DNA of 64,000 nt from JABAAI01 sp965242745. Lineage in GTDB: Bacteria; Spirochaetota; Leptospiria; Leptospirales; Leptonemataceae. Shown in pieces: positions 26,323 through 35,087 of this stretch. The notes under the pieces were generated by a model, which did no database searches, was not told where the DNA came from, and saw only the letters and a list, made by a program, of their open reading frames with translations. Location: positions 69,645 to 133,644 of the forward strand of contig CBDETG010000107.1 of the NCBI GenBank assembly GCA_965242745.1, written 5' to 3'. Made by a program: the position numbers and the translations under genes. Each line of letters begins with the position of its first letter. Positions within the stretch are counted from its first letter, which is position 1.

Positions 26323-27729
26323 ATGTCTGACTCTGATAAAACTCCGACGCAGAAAGCGGAAAATTTGCAGGATATTGTAGCTTTATGCAAGCGCAGGGGC
26401 TTTGTGTATCCTTCCTCTGATATTTATGGCGGCATGGCAAACAGCTTTGATTATGGGCCTTACGGCGTAGAGCTTTTGCGCAACTTAAAAAATGCGTGGT
26501 GGCGCAGCTTTGTGCATAACAGAGAGGATGTAGTAGGTCTGGACAGCTCGATACTTCTTCATCCTAAAGTCTGGGAGGCAAGCGGCCATATTGCTTCCTT
26601 TCATGATCCCTTAGTAGATTGCAAAAATTGCCGAAAGAGGTTCCGCGCAGATCAATATCTCAGTGAATCCCAAGGCATAGACAGCTCAAAAATGAGCTTG
26701 GAGGAGATGCAGGCTGTCTTTGTGGAAAAAGGCAGGGAATGGGCCTGCCCCTATTGTAAGGACAGGGGCTGTTTTACTGAAGTGCGGCAATGTAATCTTA
26801 TGTTCTCTACGCAAATGTATGCCCATAGCGCGCAGGAGGAAAAGGTATACCTGCGCCCCGAGACAGCGCAGGGGATTTTTATCAACTTTCGTAATATAGT
26901 AGATTCTTGCCGGGTAAAGCTTCCCTTTGGCGTAGCGCAGATAGGCAAAAGCTTTAGAAACGAAATTGTAGCCAGACAGTTCGTCTTTAGGACGCGCGAA
27001 TTTGAGCAATTAGAGATGGAATACTTTTGCCAGCCGGGCGCCCAAAAAGAGCATTTTGATCATTGGCTGAACTTTTGTATGGAATGGCTTTATGAACTTG
27101 GCATATCTCAAGAAAAACTGCGCATACGCGAGCATGGAGACAAGGAACTCAGTTTTTATTCTGATCATACGGCGGATATAGAATACCACTATCCCTTTGG
27201 CTGGGGGGAACTCTGGGGGCTTGCCTCGCGCAGAGATTATGATCTTAGAAAGCATGCAGAGCTGAGCAAAAAAAATCTCCATTATTTTGACCCGGAGAGC
27301 AAAAAAAGCTTTTTGCCTTATGTTGTAGAGCCTGCCCTGGGGCTAAACCGTCTTTTCCTTTGTGTCCTTTGTGACGCCTATGCTGCGCAGCCTAAAGAAG
27401 GGCGTATATATCTAAGCTTAGCCCCCGCGCTTGCGCCTGTCAAGCTTGCTGTCTTCCCTTTGCAAAAAAAGGATGCTTTGGCCAAGACAGCGCAGAACTT
27501 ATATCAGCAGCTGCGCAGACATTTCACTGTGCAGCTGGATATGCAGGGCTCTATAGGGAAACGTTATTACAGGCAGGATGAGCTGGGCACTCCTTTTTGC
27601 GTGACTGTAGATTATCAAAGCAAGGAAGATCAAAGCGTGACTCTGCGTTACCGTGATACGGGAGAGCAGGAACGCGTTGCTATGGATCAGCTTCTTCCAT
27701 TGCTGAGGCGGAAGCTTGCTCTTTCATAG
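26323..27729 (+). CDS. glyS: glycyl-tRNA synthetase, alpha2 type
   Basis: A 468-residue class II synthetase of the single-chain dimeric type. Seen: VALCKRRGFVYPSSDIYGGMANSFDYGPYGVELL (N-terminal block), CKNC and CPYC (zinc-site cysteines), NLMFSTQM, LRPETAQGIFINF (motif region), GKSFRNEIVARQFVFRTREFEQLEMEYF (motif 2) and VVEPALGLNRLFL (motif 3), then an anticodon-binding domain (LAPALAPVKLAVFPL). I start at the ATG at 26323 (MSDSDKTPTQK); upstream in-frame codons lie inside the DUF3108 gene. Confidence 0.93.
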   Translation: MSDSDKTPTQKAENLQDIVALCKRRGFVYPSSDIYGGMANSFDYGPYGVELLRNLKNAWWRSFVHNREDVVGLDSSILLHPKVWEASGHIASFHDPLVDCKNCRKRFRADQYLSESQGIDSSKMSLEEMQAVFVEKGREWACPYCKDRGCFTEVRQCNLMFSTQMYAHSAQEEKVYLRPETAQGIFINFRNIVDSCRVKLPFGVAQIGKSFRNEIVARQFVFRTREFEQLEMEYFCQPGAQKEHFDHWLNFCMEWLYELGISQEKLRIREHGDKELSFYSDHTADIEYHYPFGWGELWGLASRRDYDLRKHAELSKKNLHYFDPESKKSFLPYVVEPALGLNRLFLCVLCDAYAAQPKEGRIYLSLAPALAPVKLAVFPLQKKDALAKTAQNLYQQLRRHFTVQLDMQGSIGKRYYRQDELGTPFCVTVDYQSKEDQSVTLRYRDTGEQERVAMDQLLPLLRRKLALS

Positions 27730-28002
27730 CAGGGGCGCTAAAAGGCGCTTTCGTATTGGCTTGTAAGTTTGCTTGTTCTTTGCAGCTGCGCAAAGGATGC
27801 TGATCTTTTGGCTCTCTCCTTTTATGATGCAGATCAAAGCAGCAGCGGCTGCCTCATCGCATGCCAGGCCTCTTATTCTCCTTATGCCTTATTTTCTTCA
27901 AAATATGCAGTATTTTTCTTTTCCTAAAGCTATTTTTGAGCCGATTATGTAGTATTAGCCTAGATTGCATAGGCAAGTATTTTAGGATAAGGAAGGCGTA
28001 TT

Positions 28003-28911
28003 ATGATGTCAGCAGATACTGCGCAGGCAAAAAATTTGGTAGAACAATTCTGTAATTATTTACTCGTTGAGAAAGGCTTATCTGAGAATTCTATTTTTGC
28101 TTATACGTACGATCTAAAAAAGTTTCAAAGCTATCTGGATCATTCGCATAAGAATCTTCTCAAAGTAAAGGCTGAAGACATAAGCTCTTTTCTCAAGGAG
28201 CAGACAGCGAAGAGTATTTCTTCTCGTTCTCTGGCACGCTCTGTGGCTGCCTTGCGTCATTTTTATAGGTATCTTCAGGAAGAAGAGAAAGTTGCAAAAA
28301 ATCCTGTAACTACGATCACTAGTCCCGCTGTCAAAAAAACTCTACCTGACTATTTGACCTTAAAAGAAATAGACGAGCTTTTTGCAAGCGTAGATGAGGA
28401 TGATACTTATGAATTGCGCGATAAAGCTTTATTTGAGCTGATGTATTCGGGGGGCTTGCGTATTTCAGAGGCCTGTTCTTTGTTCCTCGAAGATTTGGAT
28501 ATGGAAAATAGTCTTGTAAGCGTAAAAGGCAAGGGAGGAAGAGTCCGCCTTGTTCCCTTTGGAGAAGAGGCCGCTTCTCTTTTGCAGCGTTATCTGAGCA
28601 AGGCGCGGCCGCGCATCCTAAACAAGAGAAGCAGCGATTATGTGTTTATTAGTAAAAAAAGCGAAAGGCTGAACCGTAAATCAGTATGGCGCTTTCTTAA
28701 AAAATACTTAGAGCGTACGAAAATCACCAAGACTGTTACACCTCATACCTTCCGTCATAGCTTTGCTGCCCATCTTATACAAAACAATGCGGATGTGCGC
28801 ACTGTGCAGGAGCTGCTGGGACACATAGACATCAGCACTACGCAGATATATACGCATCTTAGCAAACCTGCGCTCAAGAAGACGCATAAAGAATTCCATC
28901 CGCGTAGTTAA
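28003..28911 (+). CDS. xerD: XerC/XerD-type tyrosine recombinase
   Basis: A 302-residue recombinase. The N-terminal SAM-like DNA-binding domain (LVEQFCNYLLVEKGLSENSIFAYTYDLKKF) is followed by the catalytic domain: Arg in YSGGLRISEACSL, Lys in VKGKGGRVRLVPFG, the HxxR pair in TPHTFRHSFAAHLI, His in LLGHIDISTTQIYTHL, with the catalytic Tyr in QIYTHL. All six active residues are visible, and the length is typical of XerD. With a partner it would resolve chromosome dimers at dif. No second Xer gene or dif site was found in the window. Confidence 0.9.
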   Translation: MMSADTAQAKNLVEQFCNYLLVEKGLSENSIFAYTYDLKKFQSYLDHSHKNLLKVKAEDISSFLKEQTAKSISSRSLARSVAALRHFYRYLQEEEKVAKNPVTTITSPAVKKTLPDYLTLKEIDELFASVDEDDTYELRDKALFELMYSGGLRISEACSLFLEDLDMENSLVSVKGKGGRVRLVPFGEEAASLLQRYLSKARPRILNKRSSDYVFISKKSERLNRKSVWRFLKKYLERTKITKTVTPHTFRHSFAAHLIQNNADVRTVQELLGHIDISTTQIYTHLSKPALKKTHKEFHPRS

Positions 28912-29006
28912 TCTTTTTTGACCATCCTTCTTGAAGCTGTGTCCTAAAAAAGCAAAAGCCTGCAAGCCTGCAGCAGACAGGCACGCCATTGAGACCAGTT
29001 CTTAGA

Positions 29007-29714
29007 ATGACTCTCTATGTAGCAGCAAGCCCGATCAGTCTGGAGCCGGATATGGGGCAAAGGGCATTGTCCTTGATCAAAGCATGCCCAGTAATTATAG
29101 GTGAGGAAAAAAAGGCCTTGTTTCGGCTCCTGTCTTCCTTGTCCATAGCAGCAAAGGAGTACTATTTCCTGAATGAACACAGCACAAAGCAGGATTTGTC
29201 TGCTATGGTAGAAGCCTGCAAATCTAAGGATGCTGTGCTTTTGAGTGATTGCGGCACCCCGGCCTTTTGCGATCCCGGGGCAGAGCTTGTTTTTGCCTGC
29301 AGGTCTCAGAACATTCCTGTGCTCAGCGTGCCGGGCCCTAGTTCTCTTGGCGCCTTTATCAGCGTATGTGGTGAAAAGCTGGATCATTTTTTTTTCAGAG
29401 GATTTTTGCCGGCTAAAAAAGAGGCCCGGGAATATGAGCTGAAAACTTTAGTAAAGACGAAAATACCTATAGTGCTTATGGATACCCCTTATCGTCTGCA
29501 TAGTCTGCTCGGAAGTTTAGGAAGGCATTGCTCTAAGGATAGGCTTTTTGTCTTAGGCTTGCAATTAGGAGACAGCAGGGCAGAGAAAATCTACAGGGGA
29601 AATATCAGAGAGCTGAGAGCAGAGCTGAAAGCAGCCGGCATTTCTAAGGCAGCCTTTCTTGTGCTCATTATGCCGCAATCAAGGCGCGCAAAGCCGCTAA
29701 GGTCTGCGCCTTGA
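29007..29714 (+). CDS. rsmI: 16S rRNA 2'-O-methyltransferase RsmI-like
   Basis: A 235-residue member of the SAM-dependent tetrapyrrole methylase-fold family. Seen: MTLYVAASPISLEPDMGQRAL at the start, VIIGEEKKAL, LLSDCGTPAFCDPG (family signature near GTPxxxDPG), VPGPSSLGAFISVCG and FFRGFLPAKK. RsmI methylates the ribose of C1402 in the small-subunit rRNA. The N-terminal block is shorter than in E. coli and lacks the usual GNLxD; the variant SPISLEP is in its place. The last 47 bases overlap the convergent gene at 29668. Confidence 0.82.
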   Translation: MTLYVAASPISLEPDMGQRALSLIKACPVIIGEEKKALFRLLSSLSIAAKEYYFLNEHSTKQDLSAMVEACKSKDAVLLSDCGTPAFCDPGAELVFACRSQNIPVLSVPGPSSLGAFISVCGEKLDHFFFRGFLPAKKEAREYELKTLVKTKIPIVLMDTPYRLHSLLGSLGRHCSKDRLFVLGLQLGDSRAEKIYRGNIRELRAELKAAGISKAAFLVLIMPQSRRAKPLRSAP

Positions 29715-30594
29715 TTGCTTTTTCCTGCGCCAGAAGCTTTGCGTAGCGGCGCTCAAGTTCTGCGCCAAGGCTATCACTTTCCTGCCTGCCGCTGTCCTGC
29801 GTCTGCAGTTTCTTTTGGCGCTGCGCTTTGATTCTTTGTTCTTCCAGCGCTAACAATGCTGCCGGGCTGCGTATGACTACGCAGGCAATCTGCTTTGCGA
29901 AGGAGCCTGCCTGGTCTTTAAAGTGATAGGGAAATACAGAAGCCTCTTTGGCCGCTCTGCTTGCCCTTTCTTGGCCTAATAAAGCTGTGGCTGCATTCCC
30001 GCACAAAAGCGCTTTTTGAATCCCGCATACTTCCAAAGTCCTTAGGAGATAAGGCAGGCAGGCCTGCGCTCTATGCTGCCAGTCTGCCTCACTGCTCCGG
30101 CTATGATCAAAATGACATGCGGGATACTCTTGGTAGTAAAGAGTATCTTTTTCTACAGCCAGCGCCTTCAGCATACGTTCAAAAATCTCATCTGTCTCTT
30201 TCTTCCCAAAAAGAAAGCTCTGACTCCGATCCGGCAGGAGAGGGGCAGCTGTTCCAAAAGGAGCGTTGTAATACAAGCATAACAAAGGTTTCGTTCCTAT
30301 GCGGAAATACCGGCGCACTGGATACAATCTCGGTTTGCAAAAAGAACAAGTGAAATTTACCGGCAGCTTGGCCTTGTTGTCCTCCTTTTCTTTACTGCTG
30401 GATATGGCAGGCCCTTGCTTGCTGGGAAGCTTGAGTTGTATGCTTTCTGGTGAAGGCTCATAAGAAAAGGAATCCCTAAATGGCAGCCTTGCCTTGCTTG
30501 TCACGATTTCAGATAAGATGCGGGCAAGATTTTTGACGATAAAGCGCAGATTTTCTGCGCTTTGCTCTTTGTTTTGTTCCTGCTTTGGGTTCAT
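29668..30594 (-). CDS. hypothetical protein, possible degenerate uracil-DNA glycosylase fold
   Basis: A 308-residue protein. The N-terminal 90 residues are low-complexity and charged. The central part has FTCSFCKPRLYPVRRYF, TKPLLCLYYNAPFG, QEYPACHFD and LEVCGIQKALLCGNAATALLG, whose order resembles the strands of a UDG-superfamily protein (compare the bona fide one at 18927), but the catalytic motifs are not intact. The C-terminal 60 residues are a coiled coil rich in Gln, Lys and Leu (RYAKLLAQEKAIKAQTLAAL). It runs convergently into rsmI. A similar arrangement exists in treponemes as far as I recall; this is not verified. Confidence 0.6.
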   Translation of the reverse strand: MNPKQEQNKEQSAENLRFIVKNLARILSEIVTSKARLPFRDSFSYEPSPESIQLKLPSKQGPAISSSKEKEDNKAKLPVNFTCSFCKPRLYPVRRYFRIGTKPLLCLYYNAPFGTAAPLLPDRSQSFLFGKKETDEIFERMLKALAVEKDTLYYQEYPACHFDHSRSSEADWQHRAQACLPYLLRTLEVCGIQKALLCGNAATALLGQERASRAAKEASVFPYHFKDQAGSFAKQIACVVIRSPAALLALEEQRIKAQRQKKLQTQDSGRQESDSLGAELERRYAKLLAQEKAIKAQTLAALRALIAA

Positions 30595-30752
30595 ATTTGA
30601 TATGCTTCTATTTGCATGCGCTTTTGTTTTACTGCTGTATGAGTACGATCAAGCTCATAAGCGCCTGCCTAAAAACTGCAATGCGCTTGTTCGTATCTGC
30701 GCCCTGCAGTCTTGCAAAACACTTTAAGCCTTAGGGCCTATCTTACTGCGCT

Positions 30753-31025
30753 TTAATCCTGCGGAGGCTCTTCTTCTCCGCCTAAGAGCGCAGCAAGTTC
30801 CCGCAATGCTTTTTGCTCATCCTGCCCATGAGCCTCAATCCTTACTGTACTGCCGGGTCCAAGGGCCAGCATCAAAAGGCCCATAATGCTTTTCCCGTTG
30901 ACTTTGGTTCCTGCTGATTCCAGCAGTATTTCTGAGGCATAGGTGCTGGCCTTATTTACAAAAACAGAGGCCGGGCGGGCATGGACTCCTTGTCTGGAAC
31001 GAATCGTTACTTGCACAAAGGGCAT
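30753..31025 (-). CDS. ptsH: HPr phosphocarrier protein
   Basis: A 90-residue HPr from the ATG at 31025. This start places His15 in GVHARPAS and Ser46 in GKSIMGLLML at exactly the classical positions, which is why it is preferred over three upstream in-frame ATGs. HPr passes phosphate from enzyme I to sugar-transport EIIs, and Ser46 is the HPr-kinase site, so a regulatory role in carbon control is likely. Spirochaetes often keep an incomplete PTS used for regulation. No other pts gene lies in the window. Confidence 0.9.
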   Translation of the reverse strand: MPFVQVTIRSRQGVHARPASVFVNKASTYASEILLESAGTKVNGKSIMGLLMLALGPGSTVRIEAHGQDEQKALRELAALLGGEEEPPQD

Positions 31026-31196
31026 GGGCAAAGAATGAAACATAGCAATCATAGCAAAGAAGCGATGCTTTTCTTTTGCATAGCATGCGCTGCGCATGTG
31101 CCGTGATGCTTTTAGAATCCTAAGACAAAAAGATTCCTAACTCAATAGCAGGCAAAGGATTTTTTATTTTCATGATATTTTGCATAAGTCTGCGGT

Positions 31197-31658
31197 TCAT
31201 GCGCATTTTTTCTCAAAATCAAAGAGCCTCAGTTGTAAATCTGGCGGGGCTTTGTTTCTAAACTTTATATTTGGGTCTGGCAGAAACATTCGTTCTTTCA
31301 AAATATACAATAAACTCCAGTAAGGAATTGTGAAGATATGCTGTATTCCCCAAAGTAAAATGTAGAGGATAAGCGCAATCCATATTTGCGTTTTGACGGC
31401 ATTTTCACTGCGGCCTAAGAATGTTTTGAATTTTAGATTTTGCTTTAGGAGCTTAAAAAGAATTGCAATCTGCCAAGGCTTTTTGTAGATTTCCGCAATT
31501 CGCAAGGCGTCTGTTGTAAAGTCATTTGTAATGATGTTAAAGTTTTCATTTCTGCGTTCATCATGAATTGTAATCAATCTAAGATGGTCTTCATATTTCT
31601 GTGTGGCATAGTTAGAACCTCCGTTAGTGTAGCGGCCTTTGCGGCAAACATACCCCAA
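31197..31658 (-). pseudogene. IS4-family transposase, C-terminal remnant
   Basis: The last 150 residues of an IS4-type DDE transposase. The family signature Y-(2)-R-(3)-E-(6)-K appears as IYKKPWQIAILFKLLKQ, with Tyr and Lys kept but Arg changed to Pro and the catalytic Glu to Ala, so the enzyme is dead. FLGRSENAVKTQIWIALILYILLW follows as in active members. The N-terminus is missing; upstream (to about 31770) degraded frames still contain transposase-like stretches. It lies 130 bases from a solitary cassette-type inverted repeat at 31789, but that repeat points away from it. Confidence 0.75.
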
Positions 31659-31788
31659 GCAAGACTACATTGTACAGCAATTTTTCTCATACGAAGCGAA
31701 GAGCTATGTTTAATACGACATAAAATTGAAACGAGCATAGCGCAATCCTAGCAAAAGAGGGGCAAAAACGAAGGCTTTTTAACTAGTT

Positions 31789-31826
31789 GGGAAACTATGT
31801 ACAACAGGCCACTAAAAAGATTTTGC
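31789..31826. repeat. solitary copy of the cassette terminal repeat
   Basis: The sequence GGGAAACTATGTACAACAGG followed by CCACTAAAAAGATTTTGC matches the left arm of the methyltransferase cassettes at 13858 and 19756. No methyltransferase gene and no opposite end follow within the next kilobases; the DNA to the right leads into the 3' end of the glycosidase gene. It is probably the scar of a fourth copy or of the parent transposon. Confidence 0.6.
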
Positions 31827-31975
31827 TTTCGTGATCGTAGTTAGTCTTTTTCATAATTGTTCGGTTTGTTTGGAGAATGTATCATAGGGAAGGGAGAGAC
31901 CTCCGCTACTACCAAAGCGCAATGCATATGAGTTGCCAGAGTGTTGGCCTGCCTTGTGGTGGCAAAACACTGCGT

Positions 31976-33802
31976 TTATGGATCATGTTTTTGCCCATCT
32001 TGTTTGCCTCCCAGCCCCCATTTCGCCCTGGCAATTTTCTTTTCGGGATAAAGCGCTCTATAAACCAGCGCTTCCTGGGAAGCCCTGGTATTCGAATAAG
32101 AAAGCAAGACCGCTCCTGATCCCTCTGGGGGCAGGTCTATGTCTAAGAAGGGATTGCCTGTATATAAAGCTACAAACTTTGCCCTGCCCCCGCTCTGAAG
32201 ACCTTGGAGCATGTTCCTCCATAGCGCCAATGAGCTTTCTTTGAGGTGTACTAAATAGATCAAGTCGCCTTTTTCCTTTCTAAGTTCTTCCCAAAGCAAG
32301 CCCTTGTTTTTCTCATAGAAAATCTGCTTGGCATGCAGACCCATACGCAAGGCTGCCTGCAGCATGGCATGGCTTTGCGTAAAAAGACGGATCCTGGCGT
32401 ATTCTTTGAGCTTGAAGCCATAGAAGGGGCGCCCCAGAGAAGCGATGGCCTCTCTGGATATGATATGATTAAGGCTGATGCCCATGTCTTCTTCGTAGCG
32501 TTTATGAAGCTTGCGATACTGATCCTTTGCTTGTTTTTGCAGTTTTGCGAGAGTTTGCTTATGATTGAGGCCAGCAGCGATGCCCTGCCACGCTTTTTGT
32601 TTTTTGGAGGGCCACTCATAGAACAGCCCTCTGCTAAATTTCAATGCAAGCTGACGCTCTAAAGCAGCATCCAAATCCTGTATAGAAAGCGATTTGTTTT
32701 GGAAAGCTTCTAACAGGGCTCTATACATCTCAGGCAAGAGGCGAGCTCCCTGCGTTACAAGAAGCACATCTACTCCAGCTTCAAAGGCCATGCGCGCAGA
32801 CAAAGCCGCTTTGTAACGTTTCGTGATCGCTTTCATCTCCATAGCATCCGTGCTCAGCATGCCTTGGAAGCCTAGTCTTTGGCGCAAAAGTTTTTTGAGT
32901 ATGAAGGGTGAGAGAGTTGCCGGCTTTTCTGGATCCAAAGAAGTAAAAAGGATATGCGCGCTCATAATAGCTTCCGCCTGAGCTTCCTTGATGCTCTTTG
33001 TAAAAGGCAGTAATTCTACTTGCAAGATCTCTGCAAGACTCTTATTGATACGAGGTAAAGCAAGATGCGAATCCATGTTGGTATCACCATGGCCAGGGAA
33101 ATGTTTGAGCACAGACAAAGAGAGAGCAGCCCTGTTGCCCTGCACATATGCTACAGCCATACGCGCTACTTCCTCAGGAGCGCTGCCAAAGGAGCGTAAA
33201 TGAATCACAGGGTTTGCAGGGTTGGTGTTTATGTCCAGCACAGGAGCCAGAACCCAGTTAATGCCAAGGGAGCGCAGCTCATAGCCTGTCAGGAAAGCAA
33301 GCTCCCATACGTAGTCTGCATTCCCGATTTGCCCCAGGGCCATAGCAGCTGGGAAATCGAGCTTGCTTTGCGATTGCACCCGCTTGATGTGCCCCCCTTC
33401 CTGGTCCGTGCTGATCCATAAGGCGATGCCGCTGCTTTGGATACTGAGTTTTTGTAAAGAGCTAGTCAAGTCCTTGATCTCTTCTGCTGTGCCCAGATTA
33501 TCAGCAAAAAGGATCATTCCCCCCGGTTTGTAAGTCTTGATCTCTTGAAGCAGGCCCGGCTTGATTGTTTTGCCGCGCATAGCTATATGAAAAAGCTGAC
33601 CTACCTTTTCTTCTAAAGACATAGAAGCTATAACATTACGGCTTGCGTGTTTGAGGAAGGCGCGCTCTCTTTTGGCTTCCAGCCCTCTTTGCTCTCTGAA
33701 GAAAAAAAATACAGCGCCAAAGAGGGCTGTGCCAAGAAGAGTAGCGTTAAGGAATAGAAAAAGATAGCGGGGAATACTCATAGGAAAGGGGGCTAAGGGC
33801 AT
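31976..33802 (-). CDS. GH3-family beta-N-acetylhexosaminidase-like protein
   Basis: A 608-residue glycoside hydrolase family 3 protein with an N-terminal membrane anchor (YLFLFLNATLLGTALFGAVFFFF). The catalytic domain shows MSLEEKVGQLFHIAM, WISTDQEGGHIKRV, INWVLAPVLDINTNP, KHFPGHGDTNMDSHLALPRI (the NagZ-type KHFPGHGxxxxDSH loop with the acid/base His) and FQGMLSTDAMEMKAI (the nucleophile Asp). The C-terminal 200 residues are a less conserved domain, longer than in NagZ. It should act on cell-wall muropeptides or similar sugars outside the inner membrane. ATGs at 33802 and 33781 are both possible starts. Confidence 0.85.
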   Translation of the reverse strand: MPLAPFPMSIPRYLFLFLNATLLGTALFGAVFFFFREQRGLEAKRERAFLKHASRNVIASMSLEEKVGQLFHIAMRGKTIKPGLLQEIKTYKPGGMILFADNLGTAEEIKDLTSSLQKLSIQSSGIALWISTDQEGGHIKRVQSQSKLDFPAAMALGQIGNADYVWELAFLTGYELRSLGINWVLAPVLDINTNPANPVIHLRSFGSAPEEVARMAVAYVQGNRAALSLSVLKHFPGHGDTNMDSHLALPRINKSLAEILQVELLPFTKSIKEAQAEAIMSAHILFTSLDPEKPATLSPFILKKLLRQRLGFQGMLSTDAMEMKAITKRYKAALSARMAFEAGVDVLLVTQGARLLPEMYRALLEAFQNKSLSIQDLDAALERQLALKFSRGLFYEWPSKKQKAWQGIAAGLNHKQTLAKLQKQAKDQYRKLHKRYEEDMGISLNHIISREAIASLGRPFYGFKLKEYARIRLFTQSHAMLQAALRMGLHAKQIFYEKNKGLLWEELRKEKGDLIYLVHLKESSLALWRNMLQGLQSGGRAKFVALYTGNPFLDIDLPPEGSGAVLLSYSNTRASQEALVYRALYPEKKIARAKWGLGGKQDGQKHDP

Positions 33803-33915
33803 ATATCTTGTAAGAAAGCCGCATTGCCTCTATGCAAGAGCTAAGACGAGCTTTGTATGCGATCTAAGAGAAGAGCTGCATCTTTAGGGTGGAATCTGTA
33901 TTTCAAGGCATTGCT

Positions 33916-34311
33916 TTAGAAAATAGAGCCAAGAGCTGATTCGTCTTCATCTTCACCGACTGAGTCTATAATTTCAACAGAGCCAATGATCACGCCGCAC
34001 AGCACGCTGTCTTTGTCTATATCGTATTCTTCAAATGTAAAACTATCTTCTTTTGTAAGACTGGCGTATATATAAACCCGCTCTCTGATATCTGTATTTT
34101 GACTTCTGTATTCGATTGTTTTGTCGCCGCGCAATATAGCTTCCGCATAAGGCTGACGTATACTGATAGCACGTTGTATGTTTTTGTCGCTTTTTAGGCC
34201 TTTGCGAAACTTGGGTATCCAAACAGCTGGCTGTGCTTGGTTAATCGGCTTTAATGGGCTGGCCAGCCTTTTTGGCTTAGCCAAATACCATTTATAGCTT
34301 TCATAGGCCAT
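33916..34311 (-). CDS. ASCH-domain protein with swapped halves
   Basis: A 131-residue protein. Residues about 47-120 match the N-terminal half of an ASCH domain (RAISIRQPYAEAILRGDKTIEYRS, ERVYIYASL, GVIIGSVEIIDSV). The expected C-terminal half (pattern YxWxLxxPxR, then PxKPxxxxQPxxWxPxF) is instead at the very start: YKWYLAKPKRLASPLKP, then NQAQPAVWIPKF. The halves are therefore in reverse order, either a true circular permutation or the fusion left by a deletion inside two tandem ASCH genes. ASCH domains bind RNA or modified nucleotides. The protein ends abruptly at SALGSIF. Confidence 0.65.
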   Translation of the reverse strand: MAYESYKWYLAKPKRLASPLKPINQAQPAVWIPKFRKGLKSDKNIQRAISIRQPYAEAILRGDKTIEYRSQNTDIRERVYIYASLTKEDSFTFEEYDIDKDSVLCGVIIGSVEIIDSVGEDEDESALGSIF

Positions 34312-34409
34312 AAAAAGATATAAGAGCGCCTCCCAAGCCTCTCATGAAGTTTGGGAACAGAGGAAAGCAAAGGCTCAAATGAGCCGCCGCCAGGCGCTTT
34401 GCACAAGCT

Positions 34410-34447
34410 CCCATTGGCTGCATCTCAGCTGAGATGCAGCCAATGGG
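34410..34447. repeat. perfect 38-bp palindrome downstream of the phasin gene
   Basis: The two 19-base arms are exact reverse complements with no loop (CCCATTGGCTGCATCTCAG and its complement). It lies 13 bases after the stop of the leftward gene at 34461. It could be an RNA hairpin that stops transcription or protects the 3' end, or a binding site for a dimeric protein. No T-run follows on the transcribed side, so it is not a textbook terminator. Confidence 0.75.
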
Positions 34448-34460
34448 GAGTAGGATAGCT

Positions 34461-34934
34461 CTAAGCTGTTTTTTTTGCGTTTTGCGCTGCTTTTGGCTTT
34501 TTATGCGCCGCACTGCTCGTATTTTGCAGACTTTTGGCATAAGCGCTTACATTTTTTTGAGCCTCTGCTATCTTATTTTGGGCAAGATGTGAGTAGTGGC
34601 CGATTTGAGCGCTGAGTTTTTGATACTGCTCCTCGCCTAAAACAGACTTAAGAGCAAGAAGCGCCTGCTCGTATCCTTTTTGAGCCTGCTCTGAAAGGCG
34701 TTGGAATTCCTTTTCTGCCGTATCGGACACTTGTTGGACGGTAGATAAGGTGTTGTGTAATACTTCCCTTACTTTCTGCGCCCCTTCAGAGGTATCAGCT
34801 TCGCCTTTGAGTTTCAGCTCTTCAAAAGAAGAGACAAGCTGCTTCAAACCCAGCTTTAAACCCTCTTCACCAACCTTTAGTAACCCTATCCCTACATCCA
34901 GAATGTTTTTTATACTTTGCTCTACATTAAGCAT
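34461..34934 (-). CDS. phasin-like coiled-coil protein
   Basis: A 157-residue, wholly helical protein with an excellent ribosome site (AAGGAGG, 7 bases before the ATG at 34934). The pattern LNVEQSIKNILDVGIGLLKVGEEGLKLG, then LHNTLSTVQQVSDTAEKEFQRLSEQAQKG and a basic Ala/Lys tail (KKPKAAQNAKKTA), is that of short phasin-family proteins, which coat polyhydroxyalkanoate granules. No PHA synthase is present in the window, so a granule role is unproven; a histone-like or stress role is another option given the Ala/Lys tail. Confidence 0.7.
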   Translation of the reverse strand: MLNVEQSIKNILDVGIGLLKVGEEGLKLGLKQLVSSFEELKLKGEADTSEGAQKVREVLHNTLSTVQQVSDTAEKEFQRLSEQAQKGYEQALLALKSVLGEEQYQKLSAQIGHYSHLAQNKIAEAQKNVSAYAKSLQNTSSAAHKKPKAAQNAKKTA

Positions 34935-35087
34935 AATTTTCCTCCTTAACCAATTATGGAAAAAATCAAAATGAAAGAAATCACAATGAAATACAAAAAT
35001 TCAAAATGAAAAAAATCACATTGATAAGGCCACTATCATATGCGGTCATAAAGATACAAGCATTTTTTAGTAAAAAATTGTAAAATC

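Noticed and set aside
34301..34540. A 79-codon minus frame over the palindrome and phasin end
   Set aside because: It overlaps the well-supported phasin gene in another frame and has no start signal.
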